The notes under the pieces: model-generated | The model's input: only the letters and a program-made list of their open reading frames with translations | Told to the model about the DNA's origin: nothing | Database searches by the model: none | Made by a program: the position numbers and the translations under genes | DNA from: Anaerolinea sp. | Lineage (GTDB): Bacteria; Chloroflexota; Anaerolineae; Anaerolineales; Anaerolineaceae | Direction of reading: 5' to 3' | Assembly: GCA_013824385.1 (NCBI GenBank) | Contig: PNNU01000130.1 | Location: 1 to 8,370, forward strand | DNA length: 8,370 nt | Shown here: piece by piece, positions 1 to 7,614 of the stretch | How the letters are laid out: the number at the start of each line of letters is the position of its first letter | How positions within the stretch are numbered: position 1 is the stretch's first letter

Positions 1-498
1 TCCATTTCTGATTATTCAATGATTTACAAATTATATTATTTGTTTTTAACATATCATAACGGCGCACGCACGCGCAAGAAGTGGCCCGCCAAGCACGACA
101 ATATCCTCTGGTATGCCAAGGACCCCGCGAACTACATCTATAACGTGGATGAGATTGAGCGCATCCCCTATATGGCCCCCGGCCTGGTGGGACCCGAAAA
201 AGCCGCTCTGGGCAAACTACCCACTGATACATGGTGGCATACGATAGTTCCAACCAACGGAAAAGAGAAGACCGGCTATCCCACCCAGAAACCACTTGGC
301 ATCATCAACCGCATCGTAGCAGCTTCATCCAACCCAGGCGACACCGTATTGGATTTCTTTGCAGGCAGCGGCACCATCGGTGTAAGTTGTCTCAAACTGG
401 GACGCGACTTTATCCTCGTCGATAGCAATCCGCAGGCTATTGAGACCATGAAAATCCGATTCAAGGACTGTAAAGATATTGATTGGATAACAAATTAA
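1..498 (+). CDS. DNA methyltransferase (N6-adenine or N4-cytosine, beta-type order), C-terminal fragment
   Basis: Would transfer a methyl group from SAM to adenine-N6 or cytosine-N4 in a specific DNA site. Counting residues from the first ATG (base 19), WPAKHDNILWYAKD lies at about 22-35, GYPTQKP at 86-92 and SAM-binding motif I, DFFAGSGT, at 112-119. The motif II-like acidic residue is D135 in FILVDSNPQA. In beta-type enzymes the catalytic D/S/N-PP-Y motif lies N-terminal to the target-recognition region. It is absent here, so this piece alone should be inactive. The frame is open from base 1, and the ATG at 19 has no Shine-Dalgarno sequence. Bases 1 to about 58 are very AT-rich and encode IYKLYYLFL, unlike this family; recognisable similarity starts around TYHNGARTRKKW. 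Either the gene enters from the left, or it is a 5'-truncated remnant joined to foreign DNA. No restriction endonuclease partner is visible. Confidence 0.8.
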   Translation, partial: SISDYSMIYKLYYLFLTYHNGARTRKKWPAKHDNILWYAKDPANYIYNVDEIERIPYMAPGLVGPEKAALGKLPTDTWWHTIVPTNGKEKTGYPTQKPLGIINRIVAASSNPGDTVLDFFAGSGTIGVSCLKLGRDFILVDSNPQAIETMKIRFKDCKDIDWITN

Positions 499-538
499 TA
501 ATCCAGAAAAACAGCAAGTATATTAGAGGCATGAAAGC

Positions 539-567
539 TGGATACTCAAGATTTTTTCTGGTATAGA
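539..567 (+). promoter_or_regulatory. Candidate sigma70-type promoter for the M28 lipoprotein gene
   Basis: A possible -35 (TGGATA, 539-544) is followed after 17 bases by TATAGA (562-567). TATAGA is preceded by TGG, which gives an extended -10 (TG-N). Transcription would start near 574, leaving a leader of about 20 bases before the ATG at 593. The -35 is a weak match, so the call rests mostly on the extended -10 and its position. Confidence 0.35.
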
Positions 568-592
568 CCTGATTCTTGGTAAAGGCGAAAAA

Positions 593-2848
593 ATGAATCT
601 AAAGAATTCGTGCATAAAGCATTTTTTGGTAATCATCGTGTTCGTATCCTTTTTGATCTTATCTGGATGTCAAAACCTGCAAACCCTTATTTCAAATGTA
701 GAAAACACAATTGACCAGCCTAAAGTTTTTCCGGCTGTTCCTTATGAGTTAATTTCAACGGATTCAATTTTTACCTATCTTGAAGCGCTGACCTCCATCC
801 AACCTTATTCGGGATGGCGAAACTCAGCCAGCAGCGGCGAGGCTGAAGCCCTGGATTATGTTCAAAATCAGCTGGACCAATTTTCAAATCTGAAAACAAA
901 TGGAATGGAACTGGAACGGCAAGCATTCAAGGTTTATGCAGGTGTGGAATTGTGGACTACTGAGGTCTTTCTGACGCTGGCAGGTCAGGAAATCGAAGTT
1001 CCAGCAGATGGGCTACGTGGTTCTCGTTACGATCCAAAATTGGCTTTGTCGCTGGATTCTGATGGTGAAGCTAATGACACGGACCGCAATCCGCTTGAGG
1101 CCGCTGGATCTATCTTGATTATTAATAATGCTGGACAGTTGAATGAGTTGAGTTCTTCAGACGTCACAAACCAGATCATGATTCTGGATTACGCTTTGGT
1201 TGATTCGGTCACAAACCCTGATTATGTCATGAACGCTCGAAGCTTGATGAGTTTAATTGACAACGGGCTGAACGGGCTTGTTCTGGTTACCAAGTATTCC
1301 AATGTGGATGGCGAAAGTAGAGGAACCATGATCGGCGACGGGGGAGTTTTTCAATGGTTCAATCATACGCAACGCATCCCCATTTTATATGTAAGACTTG
1401 AAGACCTGAAAAACGCAGGGATTGAAAACTGGCAGGGTTTCGAAAAGGTAGAATCCGCGCGCATGGTTTGGGATACTGACGTCTTAATGCCTGCGAATGC
1501 CGGTAATTTAATCATGCACGTTCCAGGGGTTGATCCTTCCAAAGCGGTGCTGCTCTCTGCTCATATAGATTCACCAAACGGTCCAGGCGCATTTGATGAC
1601 GGAAGCGGTTCTGCGATTCTGCTTGAAATCGCGCGGGTCTTAAATGAATCACAAGTTCAACCTGCTGTCGACCTCTATATTGCCTGGTATGGAGGGCACG
1701 AGTTGGGTACTTATGGTTCCTCCTATTTTGTCTCCACCCACCAAGATCTGATGGATAAGTTGCTGGCCATGCTTGTGATTGATCCGGTGGGCATGCCTAT
1801 GGATGGAAAAGTAATCAATATTTCAACGAGCTACTCCAGTTATGAGGTTTTCGGCGATGACCGCTCTTTATGGGCTGACTTTTTATCAAGTGACTTAACC
1901 ACACATGGAGTTGCATTAGAACAAGAAAAATTTAACGGACTGGTTGCGGATAACAGCAATTTTGATGCCTTCAACGTGCCAGAATTCAACCTGTCCGTAT
2001 TGGATAATGCCGAATGGATGGCCAAAGGCAGCGCGTATGGCCATTACGCCAGCCATTGGCATGATCCATATGAAACGGTTGAAGTAGCCAAGATCGTTGA
2101 AGACGTATTTGCTGACATCACCAAAATTGCCCTGTCTGCCGCATTGGAAACCGGTCGTGAAGAAGTTGTGCTAAAAGTAACTCCTAAAGTAGAACATCGT
2201 GCAGTGGTGATTGCCAGCCATACTGAAAATCCAAGCCTCGGACCGGCTTTGATGCAAGATTTGGGTATGGCACTTGCCTGGAACGGATTTGATATAGACC
2301 TCATTCCGTATGGGCAGAGTGTCACAGAAGAGGATTTAAAGGAAACTGAATTGGTTGTGCTGCTTCCTACCCTCGATTACCCTGGTTCAAATGTTGAATC
2401 ATGGACCGCTGATGAAACAAGCCTCCTGACCAAATACGTGGATGAAGGTGGGTTGTTGTTGGTGACCAACAGCGCATATAGCCTGGCCTCCGGCAGGCGT
2501 GTTGAAGAAGTCAATGAAGACGCCACCGCAATTAATAATCTCTTGAAACCTATGGGGATAGAATTCAGGAGCGGCAATCTGGGTGGGGAATCTTACAGAA
2601 TTTCAAACGAACATGCGTTAACAATAAACATCAAACACATAGCATCCATGTTTGAAAACAATCGGGTTCCCTTAAAACTGACAACTGGTGTTGAATTGGT
2701 AAAAGGAGTAATTGGTTTGGTTGATTATGGACAGCAAGGCGGCCAGGCCATAATAATCAGCGACATCGGTTTTCTAAAAAACATTTCTATAAATGTACAA
2801 AACATGGAATTGGTTAAAAATATTGCATCATACGCCGCGGCGCGATGA
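593..2848 (+). CDS. Lipoprotein with PA-like, M28 peptidase-like and C-terminal amidotransferase-like domains
   Basis: Residues 1-26 form a lipoprotein signal with lipobox LSGC (Cys26), so the protein should be membrane-anchored outside the cytoplasm. Residues about 165-275 resemble a protease-associated (PA) domain, ending RIPILYVRLEDL. The M28 zinc-aminopeptidase domain follows at about 300-515. Compared with Streptomyces griseus aminopeptidase as remembered, the metal ligands are kept: H324 (SAHID), D335 (FDDGSGS), E370 (GGHELGTYGS), D397 (VIDPVG) and H490 (HWHDPYET). The usual EE pair reads H369-E370, so the general-base glutamate is a histidine. It may be inactive, or catalyse differently. 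Residues about 530-750 form an extra alpha/beta domain with LTKYVDEGGLLLVTNS, similar in style to GATase1/DUF4350-like folds. The ATG at 593 is supported by AAAGG (581-585) 7 bases upstream. The gene is longer than a simple M28 peptidase and appears monocistronic. Its substrate is unknown. Confidence 0.85.
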   Translation: MNLKNSCIKHFLVIIVFVSFLILSGCQNLQTLISNVENTIDQPKVFPAVPYELISTDSIFTYLEALTSIQPYSGWRNSASSGEAEALDYVQNQLDQFSNLKTNGMELERQAFKVYAGVELWTTEVFLTLAGQEIEVPADGLRGSRYDPKLALSLDSDGEANDTDRNPLEAAGSILIINNAGQLNELSSSDVTNQIMILDYALVDSVTNPDYVMNARSLMSLIDNGLNGLVLVTKYSNVDGESRGTMIGDGGVFQWFNHTQRIPILYVRLEDLKNAGIENWQGFEKVESARMVWDTDVLMPANAGNLIMHVPGVDPSKAVLLSAHIDSPNGPGAFDDGSGSAILLEIARVLNESQVQPAVDLYIAWYGGHELGTYGSSYFVSTHQDLMDKLLAMLVIDPVGMPMDGKVINISTSYSSYEVFGDDRSLWADFLSSDLTTHGVALEQEKFNGLVADNSNFDAFNVPEFNLSVLDNAEWMAKGSAYGHYASHWHDPYETVEVAKIVEDVFADITKIALSAALETGREEVVLKVTPKVEHRAVVIASHTENPSLGPALMQDLGMALAWNGFDIDLIPYGQSVTEEDLKETELVVLLPTLDYPGSNVESWTADETSLLTKYVDEGGLLLVTNSAYSLASGRRVEEVNEDATAINNLLKPMGIEFRSGNLGGESYRISNEHALTINIKHIASMFENNRVPLKLTTGVELVKGVIGLVDYGQQGGQAIIISDIGFLKNISINVQNMELVKNIASYAAAR

Positions 2849-2943
2849 GGAATAATCCTTTTCAAATAAGCCCAAAAAGAGACTTTTTCCGGTCACCAGC
2901 CATGGAGTGGCATCATAAGTTATCACATTATATGAAATTTTAA

Positions 2944-2965
2944 ACCGTCGTTTAACGGTCTTTTT
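2944..2965 (+). terminator. Intrinsic terminator between the convergent lipoprotein and kinase genes
   Basis: ACCGT (2944-2948) pairs with ACGGT (2955-2959) across a 6-base loop and is followed by CTTTTT (2960-2965). It lies about 95 bases after the lipoprotein stop. Read on the minus strand, the same hairpin is followed by TTTAAAATTT and lies 11 bases beyond the kinase stop, so it may serve both genes. The stem is only 5 bp. Confidence 0.55.
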
Positions 2966-2975
2966 ATTCACATCA

Positions 2976-4757
2976 TTAAGGTTTTTCGAGTGTGAAATAG
3001 AAGGTCGCACCTTTGTCGATTGCACCTTCAGCCCATGTTCTGCCCCCATGCCGTTCAATAATCTGACGGACATTTGCCAAACCAATACCAGATCCTTCAA
3101 ATTCTGATGAAGAATGAAGCCGTTGAAAGACTGAGAAGAGTCTATCCACTTGGGTATTATCAAATCCGACTCCATTGTCTCGCACAAAAAAAACATCTTC
3201 AATTCCATTTCCAGGTAAATAACCGATTTCTATTTCTACGAGCTTTCGAGGGCCAGAAAATTTTAAAGCATTCGAGATAAGGTTATTCAAAACAATTCTC
3301 AACATCCCTCGGTCACCATTAACAATTGGGAGATTGGATATTTTCCAACTAATATTTCTACCTTTCAAGTCTTGTTCAAATTCACTGATCACTTCTGTAA
3401 CCAAGCCGCCAAGGTCAAGAGGTTTGAAAGATAATTCAGTTTTCCCCATCCTGGAGTAGGAAAGCAAATCATTGATCATGCCGCTCATTCGGTTTGCTGA
3501 ACTGCTAACATTTATCATGTATTGTTTATTTTCCTCATCTAATAGATCCTTTGTATTTTCCAGAAGTATATCCATATAACTGATAATATGCCGTATTGGT
3601 GCTTGTAGATCATGAGATACCGAGTAAGCAAATGCATCGAGTTCTTTAACTGCGTTTTCTAATTTTTCCGTTCGCTCATTAATACGCGTTTCAAGATCTT
3701 TATTTAATCGATAAATTTCCTCTTCTACCAATTTGCGTTGTTGTATCTCCACATGCAATTCATTGGTACGGATTCTTACATTTCTCCTCAGGGATGCTGT
3801 CCATATGTAACTCGCAACAATGAGTAACGCAAGTACCGCCAAGCTTGATGCACTCAGTAGCCAGAACTGTGTACTCTCCCAAAAGTTTTGTGTCCCTAGC
3901 TTAACCCAGCGGGCTAAGATATCCTTTTTGGTTTTTTCTGAAATTGACGCCAACCCTTTTTGCATGATCTGGTTTAATATGGGTTGGTCGCTGCGAGTGG
4001 CAATATATAGGCTATTGGATTTGCCAGAGTCGCCGGCTACCCTTAGATTAGTTATCCCATTTTGTTCTATCAGATAAGAAGCGATTGCCAGATTCACTAC
4101 AGCTGCATCTACTTTCTTAAAAGACACATCTTGTAAAGCTGCCAGATCATTACTCACCGGTACCAGGATGATTTCAGGATAATTTGTTTGAATAAACTCA
4201 TGAATTGCATACCCTTCGGTAACAGCCACTTTCTTACCCGCCAAAGTAGCAAAAGAAAACTCACCAATAAGGTCTTTTGTAACAATGATTACATTCGGGA
4301 TATCCACGATCATCTGTGAAAAAAGCAGATACTTGGACCGTTCAGGAGTTTCCTGGGCTGCCGTGATCCCATCAATCTCGCGATTTTTTGCAGCAATTAG
4401 AACATCATTCCAACTATCCAGGTGAGCAATCGTGAATTTGTACTGGAGATTCTTTTGCATCTCTCGAAAGACGTCGGCCATTACCCCAACATAATTGCCG
4501 TTTTCATCGAAAGATTCGATCGGGGGAAAATCAGGGTCGGGAGCCAGCGTAATACCGGGATGACGTTCTAACCAGGCTCTTTCTTCCAAGGATAATGGAT
4601 CGGCTATATTCTCCTGACTGAAGCGAATCCCTAGTAGAATCGACACCAAAGCCAGGATTAAGAACAAGATCAGGAAATAAAAACGATGTCTTTTCATCGT
4701 TTTTAGTAAATTAGAATATAGCGATTCCCAAAAGGATCTTCCATCTATTTTTTTCAC
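2976..4757 (-). CDS. Membrane sensor histidine kinase with periplasmic solute-binding domain
   Basis: Autophosphorylates on histidine in response to an external ligand and should pass the phosphate to a response regulator. Order: TM1 at about 26-44; a family-3 solute-binding (Venus-flytrap) domain at about 57-290, opening with LSLEERAWLERHPGITLAPD; TM2 at about 298-320; a coiled coil at 325-372; HisKA with H382 in YSVSHDLQAP; HATPase with N-box N496 (NNLISNALKFS), G1 DNGVGFD (527-533) and G2 GSGIGL (555-560). All catalytic boxes look intact. There is no HAMP, PAS or receiver domain. The layout resembles a single-flytrap relative of BvgS/EvgS sensors. The start is GTG: AAGG (4765-4768) lies 7 bases upstream, whereas the in-frame ATG at residue 21 has no Shine-Dalgarno sequence. 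No response regulator is encoded in the window, so this is an orphan kinase here. The ligand is unknown; amino acids or other small polar molecules are typical for this sensor fold. Confidence 0.93.
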   Translation of the reverse strand: MKKIDGRSFWESLYSNLLKTMKRHRFYFLILFLILALVSILLGIRFSQENIADPLSLEERAWLERHPGITLAPDPDFPPIESFDENGNYVGVMADVFREMQKNLQYKFTIAHLDSWNDVLIAAKNREIDGITAAQETPERSKYLLFSQMIVDIPNVIIVTKDLIGEFSFATLAGKKVAVTEGYAIHEFIQTNYPEIILVPVSNDLAALQDVSFKKVDAAVVNLAIASYLIEQNGITNLRVAGDSGKSNSLYIATRSDQPILNQIMQKGLASISEKTKKDILARWVKLGTQNFWESTQFWLLSASSLAVLALLIVASYIWTASLRRNVRIRTNELHVEIQQRKLVEEEIYRLNKDLETRINERTEKLENAVKELDAFAYSVSHDLQAPIRHIISYMDILLENTKDLLDEENKQYMINVSSSANRMSGMINDLLSYSRMGKTELSFKPLDLGGLVTEVISEFEQDLKGRNISWKISNLPIVNGDRGMLRIVLNNLISNALKFSGPRKLVEIEIGYLPGNGIEDVFFVRDNGVGFDNTQVDRLFSVFQRLHSSSEFEGSGIGLANVRQIIERHGGRTWAEGAIDKGATFYFTLEKP

Positions 4758-5159
4758 GATTTTGCCTTAACAATAAAATACTGATAATTTGTGAAATAGT
4801 TGCTAAATTTGCTATTAAGATTTTTTATAGTGGACATCTCATTTATTATACATATTAAGCAAATCACGGTTGCAGCTTATTCACCACTTACGAAATTGTA
4901 GTCTAAACTTCAATAAGCGAGGAGATCTCACTTTAAAAAGTGAACATCCCTTTGCAGCTTTTTTGCCAGCAAGAAATTAAGTGACTAGCTGTTTAAACAC
5001 TCAAACTAAGAAAAAAGAGTGCAAGAGGTGGAGAACTTGGGGAGAATAGACAGGGCATCAGCGGCATTCAGCAGGATGTTGAAACAATGAATAACCTAAT
5101 TAAGGGAGTGGATAGAATTGAAAGATTTTAAAACCGAAGAAAAAACAAGACTAACCTGC
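4758..5159. other. 402-base spacer between hemerythrin and kinase genes
   Basis: No convincing gene is seen. It contains the candidate kinase -10, a small inverted repeat TCACTT/AAGTGA (4928-4933 and 4938-4943) without a following T-run, and the 8-base palindrome GTTTAAAC (4991-4998). A purine-rich, less AT-rich stretch at about 5010-5131 stays open on the plus strand but has no start codon upstream. Its length argues against tight co-transcription of hemerythrin and kinase. Confidence 0.6.
4845..4850 (-). promoter_or_regulatory. Candidate -10 element for the histidine kinase gene
   Basis: A perfect minus-strand TATAAT lies here, with transcription expected near 4838 and a leader of about 80 bases to the GTG at 4757. 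No convincing -35 is seen at 16-18 bases spacing, so an activator may be needed or the match may be chance in AT-rich DNA. Confidence 0.27.
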
Positions 5160-5597
5160 TTACCTGAGACCTTTATCGATAAAGAAATCTTTGTATGCCA
5201 TATCCTCTTGAAGGATGTGTTGAGACCACCAATCAGCAAGGAAATTATACAGAACCTCCGCAGTTTGCTCAGTACTCTGTTCAATTTCTTCATATAAGTC
5301 CATCGTTTTAATTTGAAAATCGAGGTGTCTTTTTTTGTGCTCTTTTATTTCAGGGAATTCATATGTTTCCATCAACCTTTCTTCGGTTTTAAAATGCACT
5401 TGTGCGTAAGTGGTCATTTCTTCCAAAATACTCTTGATTATTTCTGAGTGGATACTGTTGGTCGCAGAAACCAGGATCAACCGGTTGATAAGGTTAATCA
5501 ATCTTTGGTGCTGATTATCCAGCTCCTTGATTCCTACACTAAACCGGTTTGACCATTGCAACGGTTCTTTTATTGATTGTTTTTTTTGATATTCCAT
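5160..5597 (-). CDS. Bacteriohemerythrin (single-domain, di-iron O2-binding protein)
   Basis: A soluble four-helix protein that reversibly binds O2 (or other small diatomics) at a di-iron centre, used in bacteria for oxygen storage, delivery or sensing. From the ATG at 5597 it has 145 residues, close to the usual single-domain length. All seven expected iron ligands are present: H30 (LDNQH), H68 and E72 (HFKTEE), H87 and H91 (EHKKRH), H127 and D132 (HILQED). The family's N-terminal LQWSNRFSVGI and the WW before H127 are also present. The frame extends upstream to a GTG at 5654, but that start lacks a ribosome site and would add 19 residues outside the family. The ATG at 5597 has AGGG 6 bases upstream, so I prefer it. 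It has no fused signalling domain. The kinase gene lies downstream on the same strand; a functional link is only a possibility. Confidence 0.93.
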   Translation of the reverse strand: MEYQKKQSIKEPLQWSNRFSVGIKELDNQHQRLINLINRLILVSATNSIHSEIIKSILEEMTTYAQVHFKTEERLMETYEFPEIKEHKKRHLDFQIKTMDLYEEIEQSTEQTAEVLYNFLADWWSQHILQEDMAYKDFFIDKGLR

Positions 5598-5948
5598 ACC
5601 TATCCCTGATTTCAGGTTGATATTGCCGACCAGTATATAGAATTGGATAACCACTAAAAATCACAATATTGGAATGCATGATTCAGGCAAATTTGCACGG
5701 TGAAGATCGATCGTCTGGATTTACCAAAAAACTGAAAGATTCTCTCCATCACAATAATAAAGTATCAAAAAGAAAACCTATAAGCAATAAAGTACGGCTA
5801 AAAAAGGGATTAATGATGACCTGAAGAGAAATTAAAAAATATCGAAGAATCAGTTTTTCCGCCTCGTGTTTTTTGAGGTATTACCTTTTGAAATTTGCGT
5901 GTAATTATCACCATGACTATTCACACTAAACAATGTGCCCTTGGTAAT
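5598..5948. other. AT-rich intergenic region between divergent hemerythrin and metK units
   Basis: No gene can be supported with confidence. A TATACT (minus strand, about 5633-5638) could be a -10 for hemerythrin, with only a poor -35. A 48-codon plus-strand reading frame (5678-5824) with many lysines starts at an ATG with a weak upstream GGA; I regard it as unproven. CCTC/GAGG near 5863-5879 forms only a 4-bp hairpin. Confidence 0.5.
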
Positions 5949-5977
5949 TTGACATCACTTCTCAACCATGATAAACT
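5949..5977 (+). promoter_or_regulatory. metK promoter (consensus -35, extended -10)
   Basis: TTGACA (5949-5954) is a perfect -35. After 17 bases comes TAAACT (5972-5977), which is preceded by TGA, forming an extended -10. Transcription would begin near 5984, about 25 bases before the riboswitch, consistent with an S-box leader. Confidence 0.75.
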
Positions 5978-6008
5978 CTTGCTACAACTTAATAGCCCCA
6001 AAACGGCA

Positions 6009-6115
6009 CTTCTATCCAGAGAGGCGGAGGGATCGGCCCGACGAAGCCTCGGCAACCAGAAAGGCGCAAGCTTTTCATGGTGCTAATTCCGACAGTATGA
6101 TCTGGAAGATAGGAG
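6009..6115 (+). promoter_or_regulatory. SAM-I (S-box) riboswitch controlling metK
   Basis: An RNA aptamer that binds S-adenosylmethionine and lowers expression of the gene that makes it. The conserved core is easily read: AGAGAGGCGGAGGGA (6018-6032), GGCCCGACGAAGCC (6035-6048), GGCAACC (6051-6057), GGTGCTAATTCC (6079-6090) and CTGGAAGATAGG (6102-6113). Helix P1 pairs 6009-6016 (CTTCTATC) with 6108-6115 (GATAGGAG), 8 bp including one G-T wobble. P2/kink-turn and P3 sequences fit the family. It sits between a strong promoter and metK, the classic S-box position. The 3' strand of P1 also forms part of the antiterminator described in the next entry. Confidence 0.96.
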
Positions 6116-6170
6116 GGCAGCCGCAAGAACGTTGCCCCTCGTGTTCTCTCCGATAGGGGCAATCTATTTT
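6113..6170 (+). terminator. Riboswitch expression platform: antiterminator and intrinsic terminator
   Basis: Terminator: TTGCCCCT (6132-6139) pairs perfectly with AGGGGCAA (6155-6162) across a 15-base loop and is followed by TCTATTTT (6163-6170). Antiterminator: GAGGGCA (6113-6119) can pair with TGCCCCTC (6133-6140), with C6138 bulged. It consumes the 5' arm of the terminator and uses bases 6113-6115, which belong to P1. P1 and antiterminator therefore exclude each other: SAM stabilises P1, frees the terminator arm and stops transcription. The ribosome site lies downstream of the terminator, so control by termination rather than ribosome-site masking is favoured. Confidence 0.85.
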
Positions 6171-6186
6171 AAAGGAGACTAATTCA

Positions 6187-7401
<1,215 letters not shown>

Positions 7402-7409
7402 GAACGGTC

Positions 7410-7455
7410 TCTCGCGGCACATAGCGCGCAAGGCGTGCTAGTGTGCAGAGCGAGA
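7410..7455 (+). repeat. Long, very stable imperfect hairpin just after metK
   Basis: Outer stem TCTCGC (7410-7415) pairs with GCGAGA (7450-7455). After a small internal loop (G7416 against AGA 7447-7449), 7417-7429 pairs with 7433-7446 (13 bp, one G-T wobble, G7441 bulged) around an AAG loop. It begins 8 bases after the metK stop. No T-run follows, so it is not a standard terminator. It may protect the 3' end of the transcript or be a palindromic repeat unit. Confidence 0.6.
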
Positions 7456-7534
7456 ACGCTGAGAATGCAAAGAAAATCTTAATTCTATTTCTTTAACCAC
7501 GAAAATCACGGAAATTTCAAAAAAAGAATTTGTT

Positions 7535-7565
7535 GGGGCGGTTCATGAACCGCCCCATTTTGTTT
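7535..7565. terminator. Perfect 22-base palindrome with T-rich tail, likely metK terminator or repeat
   Basis: The arm GGGGCGGTTCA (7535-7545) is followed by its exact reverse complement (7546-7556). A tail ATTTTGTTT (7557-7565) follows on the plus strand. On the minus strand the hairpin is followed by a less uniform T-rich run, the complement of AAAAAAAGAATTTGTT. It therefore suits intrinsic termination of metK and possibly of both strands. From memory, similar GGGGCGGTTCATGAACC palindromes recur between genes in some Chloroflexota and cyanobacteria, so it could also be a dispersed repeat; this needs a genome search. Confidence 0.7.
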
Positions 7566-7614
7566 AATATGTCGCCCTCTGGTCGTCCTTTTTTGTTGGA
7601 TCATTCGCCCCTTG

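Noticed and set aside
2871..2889. AAAAAG-aga-CTTTTT hairpin after the lipoprotein gene as a terminator
   Set aside because: The stem is nearly all A-T with a 3-base loop and too weak; the hairpin at 2944-2965 with a proper GC-containing stem and T-run is the better candidate.
2828..3208. 126-codon minus-strand frame overlapping the kinase C-terminus
   Set aside because: It overlaps the conserved HATPase region of the kinase in another frame and extends into the terminator spacer; it is a shadow frame.
4928..4943. TCACTTTAAAAAGTGA inverted repeat as a terminator or operator
   Set aside because: It has a short A/T-rich stem with no T-run and no clear placement relative to a promoter; such repeats arise often by chance in AT-rich DNA.
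5598..5654. N-terminal 19-residue extension of the hemerythrin from a GTG at 5654
   Set aside because: There is no ribosome site before the GTG, the extra residues fall outside the family, and the ATG at 5597 has AGGG at good spacing.
5895..6156. Two overlapping short plus-strand frames over the metK leader
   Set aside because: They run through the SAM-I riboswitch, whose conserved RNA core explains the sequence. No ribosome site or protein similarity is seen.
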